In this document: in pieces, positions 1 through 7,356 of the stretch
Numbering within the stretch: the stretch's first letter is position 1
How the letters are laid out: the number at the start of each line of letters is the position of its first letter
Assembly: GCA_012960055.1 (NCBI GenBank)
Contig: DUCA01000200.1
Coordinates: 1-10,285, forward strand
From: Cycloclasticus sp.
GTDB lineage: Bacteria > Pseudomonadota > Gammaproteobacteria > Methylococcales > Cycloclasticaceae
Reading direction: 5' to 3'
DNA: 10,285 nt
The notes under the pieces: generated by a model
Told to the model about the DNA's origin: nothing
Databases searched by the model: none
Seen by the model: the letters and a program-made list of their open reading frames with translations, nothing else
Program-made: the position numbers and the translations under genes

Positions 1-34
1 CGCTATCATTTAGTTAGTTTGAAAGTTAAAAAAT

Positions 35-41
35 AAGGGAG
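35..41 (+). promoter_or_regulatory. Ribosome binding site of coxB
   Basis: An AAGGGAG Shine-Dalgarno sequence lies 9 bases before the GTG at 51. It supports that non-ATG codon as the true start, together with the intact signal peptide that follows. No convincing promoter is visible in the first 34 bases, so the cox promoter probably lies before the window. Confidence 0.75.
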
Positions 42-50
42 ACTGTTTCT

Positions 51-1181
51 GTGAATAAACTAAAGCAACTTTTTGCTGGTGGCGCTGCACTGACATTTAT
101 GTCAAGCGTTGCACATGCGGAATATGGGTTGAATATGCCTGTCGGTGTAACCGAAACTAGTCGTCAAGTGTACGACTTACATATGCTTATCCTTTGGGTG
201 TGTGTGGCAATCGGCGTTGTCGTTTTTGGGGCGATGATTTACTCAATGATTTACCACCGTAAATCAAGAGGTTATGTTGCTGCGCAATTCCATGAAAGCA
301 TGACGGCTGAACTAGTTTGGACGATAATACCTTTTATTATCTTGATTGTTATGGCTATTCCAGCGACTAAAGTGCTTGTTGATATGCATGATGCGACTGA
401 AGCTGATATGACGGTTAAGATCACAGGTTACCAATGGAAGTGGCAGTATGAGTATATTGGTGAAGATGTAAGCTTCTTTAGCAAGCTTGATGCAAAGAGT
501 AATGAAGCACGAATGGTAGGGTCTGACATTGATCCTGCAACGGTTGAAAATTACTTATTAAATGTTGATCATCCACTAGTAATTCCTGCTGGTAAGAAAA
601 TACGTTTCCTACTAACGTCGGCTGATGTTATTCATTCTTGGTGGATTCCTGACTTTGGTTGGAAAAAAGACGCGATTCCTGGGTTTATTAATGAAGCATG
701 GACTGTTGTTGATGAACCAGGTGTATACCGAGGCCAATGTGCTGAATTATGCGGCCGTGACCACGGCTTTATGCCGATTGTTGTAGAAGTAAAATCCGAA
801 GCTGATTATGCGGCTTGGTTAGCAGCCCAGAAAGGTGCGGCTGCAACAGCCAAGTTAGCGGCGATTGAAGATTTGGACCCTCGTGAGCTCAAGCAAAAAG
901 GTAAAAAGGTTTACCGCGCAAATTGCGTAGCTTGTCATCAGAAAAAAGGTGAAGGTATCCCTGGTGTATTCCCAGCGATTACCGGAGGCGCTATTGCAAC
1001 AGGTGATATAAATAACCATATCAACATGGTAATGAACGGCAAAACGGGCACAGCAATGGCTGGTTTTAAAGACCAACTTAGTGATGTTGAGTTGGCTGCA
1101 GTTATTACTTATCAACGTAATTCACTAGGCAATAAAGTAGGCGACGCTGTTCAGCCTGCTGCTATTGCTGCATTAAGATAA
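51..1181 (+). CDS. coxB: Cytochrome c oxidase subunit II with fused C-terminal cytochrome c domain
   Basis: Subunit II of the aa3/caa3-type terminal oxidase. It accepts electrons from cytochrome c at the binuclear CuA centre on the periplasmic side and passes them to subunit I. The 376-residue product starts with a signal peptide cleaved probably after AHA (residue 23), followed by two membrane helices at about 43-66 and 87-107. The aromatic electron-entry patch YQWKWQYEY is at 127-135. The CuA ligands are complete: H195, C230, E232, C234, H238 and M241. From about residue 278 there is a class I cytochrome c domain with the heme motif CVACH (292-296) and a plausible axial methionine M336 in KTGTAM. 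Plain subunit II proteins are about 250-280 residues, so the extra 100 residues are this heme domain. The GTG start is supported by AAGGGAG at 35-41. coxA follows after 16 bases, presumably in the same operon. Identification is secure from the motifs. Confidence 0.97.
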   Translation: MNKLKQLFAGGAALTFMSSVAHAEYGLNMPVGVTETSRQVYDLHMLILWVCVAIGVVVFGAMIYSMIYHRKSRGYVAAQFHESMTAELVWTIIPFIILIVMAIPATKVLVDMHDATEADMTVKITGYQWKWQYEYIGEDVSFFSKLDAKSNEARMVGSDIDPATVENYLLNVDHPLVIPAGKKIRFLLTSADVIHSWWIPDFGWKKDAIPGFINEAWTVVDEPGVYRGQCAELCGRDHGFMPIVVEVKSEADYAAWLAAQKGAAATAKLAAIEDLDPRELKQKGKKVYRANCVACHQKKGEGIPGVFPAITGGAIATGDINNHINMVMNGKTGTAMAGFKDQLSDVELAAVITYQRNSLGNKVGDAVQPAAIAALR

Positions 1182-1197
1182 TCAGGAGATTAAGATA

Positions 1198-2778
1198 ATG
1201 ACGACTGTTACAGATACACATGACGATCATCACGATCACGGTCCAGCAAAAGGCTTAATGCGTTGGGTTACAACAACTAACCATAAAGATATTGGTACGT
1301 TGTACCTATTATTTGCATTGGTAATGTTTATGATTGGTGGCGCAATGGCGATGGTTATCCGTCTTGAGCTATTTCAACCGGGCATGCAATTTGTAGATCC
1401 TGGCTTCTTTAACCAAATGACAACAGTTCATGCCTTGGTTATGATCTTTGGTGGTGTTATGCCAGCTTTTGTTGGTTTGGCAAACTGGATGCTCCCTATT
1501 ATGATTGGTGGACCAGATATGGCGCTACCAAGAATGAATAACTGGAGCTTCTGGATCCTTCCATTTGCATTTGCAATGTTATTGGGCACATTCTTCATGG
1601 ACGGTGGTGCTCCAGCCGGTGGTTGGACTATTTACCCTCCTCTTGTACTGCAAGGTGGCAATGGTTTCCCGTTCATGATTTTTGCTATTCATATGATGGG
1701 TATTTCATCAGTAATGGGCGCGATCAACGTTATTGTTACCATTCTTAACATGCGTGCCCCCGGCATGACATTAATGAAAATGCCTTTATTCGTATGGACA
1801 TGGTTTATTACAGCGTATTTATTGATTGCTGTGATGCCAGTGTTAGCGGGTGCAGTGACTATGTTGTTAACCGATAAATTCTTCGATACAACATTCTTTA
1901 ATGCAGCCGGTGGTGGTGACCCTGTGTTGTTCCAACACATATTCTGGTTCTTTGGTCACCCTGAAGTATATATTTTGATTCTTCCAGCGTTTGGGGTTGT
2001 ATCAGAAATTATTCCAACGTTCGCACGTAAGCCATTATTTGGCTACAGCTCAATGGTGTATGCAACGTCTTCAATTGCATTCTTATCATTTATTGTATGG
2101 GCTCACCACATGTTTACAGTGGGTATGCCTCTGCAAGGCGAGTTGTTCTTTATGTACGCAACTATGTTGATTGCTGTACCAACAGGCGTAAAAGTGTTTA
2201 ACTGGATTTCAACTATGTGGAAAGGGTCGATGACCTTTGAAACACCGATGTTATTTGCTATTGGATTTGTCATCATGTTTACCATTGGTGGTTTTTCAGG
2301 CTTAATGTTGGCGATTGCTCCAGCTGATTTCCAATACCACGATACTTATTTTGTAGTAGCTCATTTCCATTATGTGTTAGTGACTGGTGCTATCTATTCA
2401 ATTATGGCCGCTGCATATTACTGGTTGCCTAAGTGGACAGGTAATATGTATAACGAAACGCATGGGCAGTGGCACTTCTGGATTTCGACTGTGTCAGTGA
2501 ACGTATTGTTCTTCCCCCAACATTTCTTAGGCTTAGCGGGTATGCCACGTCGTATTCCTGATTATGCTGTACAGTTTGCAGAATTTAATATGTGGTCAAG
2601 TATTGGTGGCTTTGTATTTGGTTTGTCGCAAGTATTCTTCTGCTACATTGTTTATAAAACAATTAAAGGCGGTGAAAAAGCAACTGATCAAGTGTGGGAA
2701 GGGGCTACAGGCTTGGAGTGGACATTACCTTCACCACCTCCTTACCATAGCTTTACAGAAGCGCCAGAAATTAAGTAA
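1198..2778 (+). CDS. coxA: Cytochrome c oxidase subunit I (A1-type heme-copper oxidase)
   Basis: Catalytic subunit of the aa3-type oxidase. It reduces O2 to water at the heme a3-CuB site and pumps protons across the inner membrane. The 526-residue product has the expected twelve-helix pattern and every key residue. Heme a ligands are H78 and H391, and the heme a3 ligand is H389. CuB ligands are H254, H303 and H304, and Y258 is the tyrosine cross-linked to a CuB histidine in the GHPEVY motif. D-channel residues are D107 and E256, and the K-channel lysine is K332. E256 places it in the A1 class. The ATG at 1198 has GGAG (1185-1188) nine bases upstream. The soluble N-terminus has an unusual His/Asp cluster (DTHDDHHDHG, residues 6-15) before the conserved region. 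A stem-loop at 2786-2807 follows the stop codon. The cox11 gene that often follows coxA is absent. Confidence 0.98.
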   Translation: MTTVTDTHDDHHDHGPAKGLMRWVTTTNHKDIGTLYLLFALVMFMIGGAMAMVIRLELFQPGMQFVDPGFFNQMTTVHALVMIFGGVMPAFVGLANWMLPIMIGGPDMALPRMNNWSFWILPFAFAMLLGTFFMDGGAPAGGWTIYPPLVLQGGNGFPFMIFAIHMMGISSVMGAINVIVTILNMRAPGMTLMKMPLFVWTWFITAYLLIAVMPVLAGAVTMLLTDKFFDTTFFNAAGGGDPVLFQHIFWFFGHPEVYILILPAFGVVSEIIPTFARKPLFGYSSMVYATSSIAFLSFIVWAHHMFTVGMPLQGELFFMYATMLIAVPTGVKVFNWISTMWKGSMTFETPMLFAIGFVIMFTIGGFSGLMLAIAPADFQYHDTYFVVAHFHYVLVTGAIYSIMAAAYYWLPKWTGNMYNETHGQWHFWISTVSVNVLFFPQHFLGLAGMPRRIPDYAVQFAEFNMWSSIGGFVFGLSQVFFCYIVYKTIKGGEKATDQVWEGATGLEWTLPSPPPYHSFTEAPEIK

Positions 2779-2785
2779 ATGAATA

Positions 2786-2807
2786 GCGCCTAGCTTAAGT
2801 TAGGCGC
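2786..2807 (+). terminator. Stem-loop after coxA, possible attenuator or processing site
   Basis: GCGCCTA (2786-2792) pairs perfectly with TAGGCGC (2801-2807). The stem can extend inward by G-U and C-G pairs around a near-palindromic centre. The downstream sequence AGTTTATATAAA is only weakly T-rich, so full termination is unlikely. It may lower readthrough into the downstream genes or stabilise the 3' end of a coxBA transcript. The structure is seen in the sequence. Its function is inferred. Confidence 0.45.
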
Positions 2808-2819
2808 AGTTTATATAAA

Positions 2820-2921
2820 ATGAAAGAGCAGAAAAGAAAAAATATAATAACGTTAGTAATCCTGGCAACAGTTGCGCTATCATTTTATTTAGGCTCTTTC
2901 ATATTTTTAACAGATAGATAA
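2820..2921 (+). CDS. 33-residue single-helix membrane microprotein, cytochrome-oxidase-associated
   Basis: The ATG at 2820 opens a 33-codon frame ending in TAA at 2921, between coxA and coxC. The product has a lysine/arginine-rich start (MKEQKRKN) followed by one hydrophobic helix at about residues 9-30, so an N-in inner-membrane orientation is expected. Very short single-helix proteins annotated as cytochrome oxidase small assembly proteins occur at this position in cox clusters of beta- and gammaproteobacteria, usually just before cox11. The charged N-terminus plus helix also resembles the start of Cox11, so a remnant of a deleted cox11 is an alternative. The upstream region has no strong Shine-Dalgarno. 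Evidence for expression is position, charge pattern and helix only. Confidence 0.6.
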   Translation: MKEQKRKNIITLVILATVALSFYLGSFIFLTDR

Positions 2922-2939
2922 ACTGGAATAGGTAAATTT

Positions 2940-3803
2940 ATGTCTTCAGAAAACGCGTATTACATTCCTCATGATGCAAAGTGGCCAATTGTTGGTTCAG
3001 TTGGCTTAACATTATTATTGGGTGGCTTTGCATCACAGTTAAATGGTTCTACGATGGCATCAAATGTCATGATCGTCGGCTTTCTAGTCATTGTCTATAT
3101 GATGTTTGGATGGTTCGGAGAGGTGATTGATGAAAGTGAATCTGGTACCTATAAAGAAGTCGAAGGTGCATCATTCCGTATGGGAATGGTTTGGTTTATT
3201 TTCTCAGAAGTGATGTTCTTTGCTGTTTTCTTTGGTGCTTTATATTACATAAGAATTTTTTCAGTACCCTGGTTAGCTGGTGAAGGCGTAGGTGCTTCCA
3301 CAAACGAATACTTATGGAGCAGTTTTGAAGCTGTATGGCCAACTAATGGTCCTGGCGATGTAGGTGGCGAATACGAAAAAATGGGCGCATGGGGCTTACC
3401 CGCTATCAACACATTGTTGTTATTAACCAGTGGCGTTACATGTACATGGGCTCACTGGGGCTTGGTTGCTAATAAACGTAAGCAACTTATTATTGGCCTT
3501 GCCTTAACCGTTACTCTTGGTTTCATCTTTGTTGGCTTGCAAGCACTTGAATATAGCCATGGTTACCACGAGCTTAATTTAACACTTGGTACAGGCGTGT
3601 ATGGATCAACTTTCTATATGTTAACGGGCTTTCACGGCTTTCACGTAACGGTTGGTGCAATTATGTTAACGGTTATGTTGGTACGTAGTATTAAGGGCCA
3701 CTTTACACCAGAGAATCATTTTGCCTTTGAAGCAGCAGCTTGGTATTGGCATTTTGTGGACGTGGTTTGGCTAGGGTTGTTTATCTTCGTTTACTGGCTG
3801 TAA
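2940..3803 (+). CDS. coxC: Cytochrome c oxidase subunit III
   Basis: Subunit III of the aa3-type oxidase. It binds subunit I in the membrane and stabilises sustained turnover and proton uptake, without redox centres of its own. The 287-residue product has the seven-helix layout of the family. Signature stretches include WFIFSEVMFFAVFFGALYY (85-103), FHGFHVTVGAIML (231-243) and the C-terminal WYWHFVDVVWLGLFIF (268-283). E90 in FSEVMFF corresponds to the conserved membrane glutamate of this family. The start ATG at 2940 lies 18 bases after the microprotein stop and is preceded by a purine-rich GGAATAGG. A strong hairpin terminator follows 14 bases after the stop, so this is the last gene of the structural unit. 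Length and motifs are typical and the call is secure. Confidence 0.97.
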   Translation: MSSENAYYIPHDAKWPIVGSVGLTLLLGGFASQLNGSTMASNVMIVGFLVIVYMMFGWFGEVIDESESGTYKEVEGASFRMGMVWFIFSEVMFFAVFFGALYYIRIFSVPWLAGEGVGASTNEYLWSSFEAVWPTNGPGDVGGEYEKMGAWGLPAINTLLLLTSGVTCTWAHWGLVANKRKQLIIGLALTVTLGFIFVGLQALEYSHGYHELNLTLGTGVYGSTFYMLTGFHGFHVTVGAIMLTVMLVRSIKGHFTPENHFAFEAAAWYWHFVDVVWLGLFIFVYWL

Positions 3804-3817
3804 ATAGTATTTATCTC

Positions 3818-3849
3818 AAAAAAGGCGCTACTTACGTAGCGCCTTTTTT
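3818..3849. terminator. Strong bidirectional intrinsic terminator
   Basis: An A6 run (3818-3823), the stem arm GGCGCTAC (3824-3831), a 4-base loop TTAC, the complementary arm GTAGCGCC (3836-3843) and a T6 run (3844-3849) make a perfect 8-bp GC-rich hairpin. The poly-T tract is present on either strand, so it can end both coxC transcription (+) and the convergent DUF2909 gene (-). Confidence 0.93.
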
Positions 3850-3868
3850 GCACCTTAAAGAAGGGGTT

Positions 3869-4114
3869 TTATAAGGGTTGTTCAATTGCTGGTTTTTCAA
3901 TAGGTAACAAACCATGTGGCTTGATGATGCCTAGGTAAGATGCCAATAATAACGAGAGAAATAGCGCGATAGAAAATCCAACACGAATCATTAACGACTT
4001 AACGACTTTTTTGGGGTTCGACGTACCTTTTGATAAGTGGTAAAACGCCTTAAACAAGTTATAAATGATGACGATTAGAATGAAAACGACTAAGTACTTA
4101 ATGAGTGGTGGCAT
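3869..4114 (-). CDS. DUF2909 family twin-transmembrane protein
   Basis: An 81-residue inner-membrane protein of unknown function. It has two helices, at about 6-22 and 46-64, separated by a basic loop with NPKKVVKSLMIRVGFS (33-48), and a C-terminal tail with the PHGLLP segment (66-71). This pattern matches the DUF2909 family, whose members are commonly found beside cox genes in gammaproteobacteria. That linkage suggests an accessory role in oxidase assembly, but no activity is known to me. The ATG at 4114 is chosen because GGAG (complement of 4124-4127) sits nine bases upstream. A TTG five codons earlier, at 4129, would overlap that site. The gene is transcribed against coxC and shares its terminator, and it is divergent from SURF1 with 69 bases between the starts. 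Confidence 0.85.
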   Translation of the reverse strand: MPPLIKYLVVFILIVIIYNLFKAFYHLSKGTSNPKKVVKSLMIRVGFSIALFLSLLLASYLGIIKPHGLLPIEKPAIEQPL

Positions 4115-4183
4115 CTGACAAATCTCCAATAATTTGCGATATTGTCGTGTAAAGCAGCATTAATAACCAATATATTTTTTATC

Positions 4184-4897
4184 ATGCAATTTAAAGCCAA
4201 TTTATTTCTGACGTTACTAGCGATTTTAGTATTAGGCTTGCTAGTAAATTTAGGTTATTGGCAGTTAGATAGGGCGCAACAAAAACAGGATCTACTAGAT
4301 TTGCAGGATAAAAGGCTAACACTTAAGCCTGTGGATTTAATGAACATTGACCTAAGTGATACAACCTTGCGTTATTTACCGGTTAACGTAACCGGCCAGT
4401 TAGACGCGCTGCATCAAGTGTTGATAGATAATCAGGTTAGGAATGGCAGGGCGGGTTATTCTGTTTTAACGCCCCTTAGATTAAATGATAAGCAGGCCAT
4501 TCTATTAAATAGGGGCTGGGTGCCATTAGGTAATGACCGTAAGGTTTTACCAGATGTTAAAATAAGCAGTCTAGATGTGTTGGTTACCGGTAAGTTAGAT
4601 CATTTCCCAAGTGTTGGCCTTAAGTTAGAGTATGCTGACCAGCTTTCTGAGGGTTGGCCGGCAGTAACTCAAGTCATTGACATTAATAAAGTGGCTAATC
4701 GGTTGGGTTATAAGATATTGCCCTATCAAGTTTTATTAGATGAGAACGAACCCGATGGCTACGACAGACAATGGGTCGTTATGAAAATGGGGCCAGAGAA
4801 ACACCACGGATATGCATTTCAATGGTTTGCCTTGGCGATAGCTTGGGTGGTTATATATTTTGTATTAACAGTTAAAAAAAGGCGCGAAGAAGAATGA
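4184..4897 (+). CDS. SURF1 family cytochrome oxidase biogenesis protein
   Basis: Inner-membrane assembly factor (Shy1/SURF1 family), linked in bacteria to heme A delivery to subunit I. The 237-residue product has the family architecture: an N-terminal helix at about 7-24 ending in the signature GYWQLDRAQQK (24-34), a periplasmic domain with LLNRGWVPLG (107-116), and a C-terminal KHHGYAFQWFALA (206-218) leading into a second helix ending near 229. The ATG at 4184 places the first helix at the normal distance from the terminus. A TTG at 4142 would add 14 unconserved residues. No clear Shine-Dalgarno precedes the ATG. The stop overlaps the next start by four bases (ATGA), indicating translational coupling. 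The gene lacks an obvious upstream promoter, but it follows a divergent gene and so must have one in the 69-base intergenic region. Confidence 0.93.
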   Translation: MQFKANLFLTLLAILVLGLLVNLGYWQLDRAQQKQDLLDLQDKRLTLKPVDLMNIDLSDTTLRYLPVNVTGQLDALHQVLIDNQVRNGRAGYSVLTPLRLNDKQAILLNRGWVPLGNDRKVLPDVKISSLDVLVTGKLDHFPSVGLKLEYADQLSEGWPAVTQVIDINKVANRLGYKILPYQVLLDENEPDGYDRQWVVMKMGPEKHHGYAFQWFALAIAWVVIYFVLTVKKRREEE

Positions 4898-5475
4898 ATT
4901 CATTAACAAAAAACCGGTTGAAACTGGTATTTATTGCAATATTGTTTGCATTACCGGTGATGACCGCGTGGACGGTATTTAGTAACCCACAGTGGTTAGA
5001 TGGTGGTGAAACTAAAAATTATGGTGAGTTGGTTTCACCCGCTATTCCTTCAAAACTAAGTAATTTTATTATTAATGGTGAGAAGACTAACTTAGACCAT
5101 TTAAAAGGTCGTTGGGTGTTACTGCATCTTGATGTGGATGGTCGATGCGATGAAGGTTGTGAAAAATCTGTGCATATGCTCAGACAACTACATACCTTGT
5201 TGAATAAGGATGCTTCACGGTTAGTTAGGGTGTATTTGAACAGTTCTAACGATGCCGTTAGTGGCGTCTTATCAAACGACCCTAAGTTGAGTGTATACAC
5301 TTGGAATAATGAACACCTACTAAGTTTGAAAAAGCTGATTAAGGATGTTTCTGATGGCGATATGCTGATGTTAGACCCGTTAGGTAACATCATGATGAGA
5401 TACCAACAAGATGCAGACCCATATGGCATTAAGAAAGATTGGAAGCTACTCTTTAAAGCATCACAAATAGGTTAA
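4894..5475 (+). CDS. SCO-like thioredoxin-fold protein of the cox cluster, no copper-ligand His
   Basis: A 193-residue protein with one N-terminal membrane helix (about 10-30) and a periplasmic domain resembling SCO1/SenC thioredoxin folds. The motif GRWVLLHLDVDGRCDEGCEK (72-91) contains a CxxxC pair, C85 and C89, equivalent to the copper-binding or redox cysteines of SCO proteins. DPLGNIMMRY (161-170) resembles the LLDPDG strand of SCO1. True SCO proteins have a third ligand, a histidine roughly 85-90 residues after the second cysteine. Here no histidine occurs after H141, so a mononuclear SCO-type copper site is unlikely. Related proteins sit between SURF1 and ctaA in many proteobacterial cox clusters, usually annotated as hypothetical or cytochrome oxidase-associated. 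A thiol-disulfide role toward the CuA cysteines of CoxB is a reasonable inference, not a demonstrated one. The start overlaps the SURF1 stop. Confidence 0.8.
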   Translation: MNSLTKNRLKLVFIAILFALPVMTAWTVFSNPQWLDGGETKNYGELVSPAIPSKLSNFIINGEKTNLDHLKGRWVLLHLDVDGRCDEGCEKSVHMLRQLHTLLNKDASRLVRVYLNSSNDAVSGVLSNDPKLSVYTWNNEHLLSLKKLIKDVSDGDMLMLDPLGNIMMRYQQDADPYGIKKDWKLLFKASQIG

Positions 5476-5477
5476 AT

Positions 5478-6455
5478 ATGTTTAGGAATTTGACTATTTT
5501 TGCATTGTTATTGGCCTTGGTCGTTGTTGTTCTTGGCGCTTATGTGCGGTTGTCTGATGCTGGTTTAGGTTGCCCAGATTGGCCGGGTTGTTACGGTAGT
5601 TTAATACTTGATGAATCGCCTGAAGGGCTAGCGCATGCAGAAAAGAATTACGAGCGCCCTGTAGAGGCATCAAAAGCATGGAAGGAAATGATTCACCGCT
5701 ACTTTGCTAGTACGTTAGGGTTAATCATATTGATATTAACATTCATGGCATGGCGAAGCCCTGCGTTAGCTAGTTTGCGTGGTTTAACGACTGGACTGTC
5801 ATTATTGGTTATGTTCCAAGGTGCTTTGGGGATGTGGACAGTCACCCTGTTAGTGAAACCCGTCATCGTAATGAGCCATTTGCTCGGTGGCTTGGCAACG
5901 CTTAGTTTCCTATTGTTATTGTTATTACGGGTAAGAAAAAAACGCTTACCAAGCGATAACAAGAATGGTTGTGTAAAAAACCTAGCGATTATTGCTTTAA
6001 TGGTTTTGGTGGCGCAGATTGCATTAGGCGGCTGGACAAGTACCAATTATGCCGCGTTAGCATGCCCAGAGTTCCCCACCTGTTTTGGAGACTCTTGGAG
6101 CCCGGACGTGGATTACAAGGAAGGGTTTGTTCTATGGCGTGGATTGGGTGTTGATTATGAATTTGGTGTGCTAAGTAATGAGGCGCGGGCGGCGATTCAT
6201 TGGTTGCACAGAATAGGTGCACTTATCACCACCGTAATACTATTATGGTTATCTGTTTTGCTCTTTAAGCTTCGTGCAATAAAAGAAGCCATTATGTTGG
6301 CTGGGTTATTGTCCGTTCAAGTATTATTAGGCATTGTAAATGTGCTGCTAAATTTGCCACTACACGCTGCTGTAGCGCATAATGCGGTTGCTGCCATCCT
6401 GTTATTAAGTTTGGTATACGTAAATTTCCGGCTGACCAAAGATTCGACAATATAA
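5478..6455 (+). CDS. ctaA: Heme A synthase (COX15/CtaA family)
   Basis: Integral membrane enzyme that oxidises the C8 methyl of heme O to a formyl group, producing heme A for subunit I. The 325-residue product has eight predicted helices in two homologous halves. Conserved heme-ligand histidines are H73 (EMIHRYFAS), H134 (MSHLLGG), H241 (or the nearby H244, in IHWLHRIGA) and H297/H301 (LHAAVAHNAV). Two loop cysteine pairs are present: C32/C38 in GLGCPDWPGC and C196/C202 in ACPEFPTC. The cysteine pairs and internal duplication fit this family. The ATG at 5478 starts two bases after the SCO-like stop codon, with AGGT just upstream, so it is co-transcribed. ctaB, the preceding enzyme in the pathway, follows after nine bases. 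Length is normal. Confidence 0.94.
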   Translation: MFRNLTIFALLLALVVVVLGAYVRLSDAGLGCPDWPGCYGSLILDESPEGLAHAEKNYERPVEASKAWKEMIHRYFASTLGLIILILTFMAWRSPALASLRGLTTGLSLLVMFQGALGMWTVTLLVKPVIVMSHLLGGLATLSFLLLLLLRVRKKRLPSDNKNGCVKNLAIIALMVLVAQIALGGWTSTNYAALACPEFPTCFGDSWSPDVDYKEGFVLWRGLGVDYEFGVLSNEARAAIHWLHRIGALITTVILLWLSVLLFKLRAIKEAIMLAGLLSVQVLLGIVNVLLNLPLHAAVAHNAVAAILLLSLVYVNFRLTKDSTI

Positions 6456-6464
6456 GGTTCTATT

Positions 6465-7355
6465 TTGACTGATCAAACCATCGACAATTCAACAAACACG
6501 CCGGGCTGGAAAAGCTATTACGAGCTGTGTAAGCCCAAAGTAGTAATGCTGATTGTTTTTACTGCAGTTGTGGGCATGTTTCTGGCAGTGCCAGGTATGG
6601 TGCCTTGGCAGCCACTCATTTTTGGAACCATTGGTATAGGCCTTGCAGCATCATCTGCTGCGGCAATTAACCACTTTTTAGATCAAAAGTACGATGCAAA
6701 AATGGCGCGGACGAAAGGCCGGCCATTACCGCATGGTGACTTGAATGGAACGCAAGTATTGGGGTTTGCATTTACTATTGGTGCCATCGCCATGTTGATG
6801 CTAACGTTTTTAGTTAACGAATTGACTGCCTTCCTAACGTTTCTCTCATTGATTGGTTATGCGGTGGTGTATACCGTGTACTTAAAGCACGCAACACCAC
6901 AGAACATTGTGATAGGTGGTGCGGCAGGTGCAGCACCTCCGGTATTAGGTTGGACTGCCGTCACGGGTACCATTGACCCTCATTCATTGTTATTATTTTT
7001 AATAATTTTTATTTGGACACCGCCTCATTTTTGGGCGCTAGCAGTTGCAAGGCGTGAAGAATATGCCAAAGCGGATATTCCTATGTTGCCCGTAACACAT
7101 GGGGCTGAATTTACTCGTCTGCAAATTGTTCTATACACCGTTTTGCTAATAGTCGTTAGCTTACTGCCTTTCTTAACAGGCATGAGTGGTTACTTATACT
7201 TGGCATTTGCTATTGGCTTGGGTTTTTGGTTTCTTTATTACGCTGTTTTATTAAAGAAAACAGCCGACGATGTGATTGCGATGAAGGCATTTAGAGTCTC
7301 CATCTATTATCTAATGATTATATTTGCGGTCTTATTAATAGATCACTATATTTAA
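6465..7355 (+). CDS. ctaB: Protoheme IX farnesyltransferase (heme O synthase)
   Basis: UbiA-family membrane prenyltransferase (CtaB/CyoE/COX10) that attaches a farnesyl group from farnesyl diphosphate to the heme B vinyl, giving heme O. Heme O is the substrate of the adjacent ctaA product. The 296-residue protein starts with a short polar tail, then YYELCKPKVV (18-27), and has about nine helices. The prenyl-diphosphate/Mg motif is N69, D73, D77 in NHFLDQKYD, followed by ARTKGRPLP (81-89). The second motif is YAKAD (200-204) before IPMLPV. FIWTPPHFWALA (182-193) is also characteristic. The start is a TTG at 6465 with TAAGG (6453-6457) seven bases before it. There is no ATG between the in-frame ctaA stop and the first helix, so TTG is the only sensible start. 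The name cyoE is equally used. Confidence 0.95.
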   Translation: MTDQTIDNSTNTPGWKSYYELCKPKVVMLIVFTAVVGMFLAVPGMVPWQPLIFGTIGIGLAASSAAAINHFLDQKYDAKMARTKGRPLPHGDLNGTQVLGFAFTIGAIAMLMLTFLVNELTAFLTFLSLIGYAVVYTVYLKHATPQNIVIGGAAGAAPPVLGWTAVTGTIDPHSLLLFLIIFIWTPPHFWALAVARREEYAKADIPMLPVTHGAEFTRLQIVLYTVLLIVVSLLPFLTGMSGYLYLAFAIGLGFWFLYYAVLLKKTADDVIAMKAFRVSIYYLMIIFAVLLIDHYI

Positions 7356-7356
7356 T

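Noticed and set aside
2564..2782. 72-codon plus-strand frame overlapping the end of coxA
   Set aside because: It lies almost wholly inside coxA in another frame and has no recognisable domain, so it is a shadow of the real gene.
4115..4129. Extended DUF2909 start at TTG 4129
   Set aside because: This codon overlaps the GGAG site that serves the ATG at 4114.
4142..4183. Extended SURF1 start at TTG 4142
   Set aside because: The extra 14 residues are not family-like and push the first helix away from the terminus. The ATG at 4184 fits normal SURF1 length.
4115..4183. Divergent promoters between DUF2909 and SURF1
   Set aside because: Some promoter must exist here, but I could not find -35 and -10 pairs with acceptable spacing on either strand, so none is annotated.
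5019..5429. 136-codon minus-strand frame antisense to the SCO-like gene
   Set aside because: The frame is opposite a real coding sequence, has no family resemblance or ribosome binding site, and is best explained by chance.
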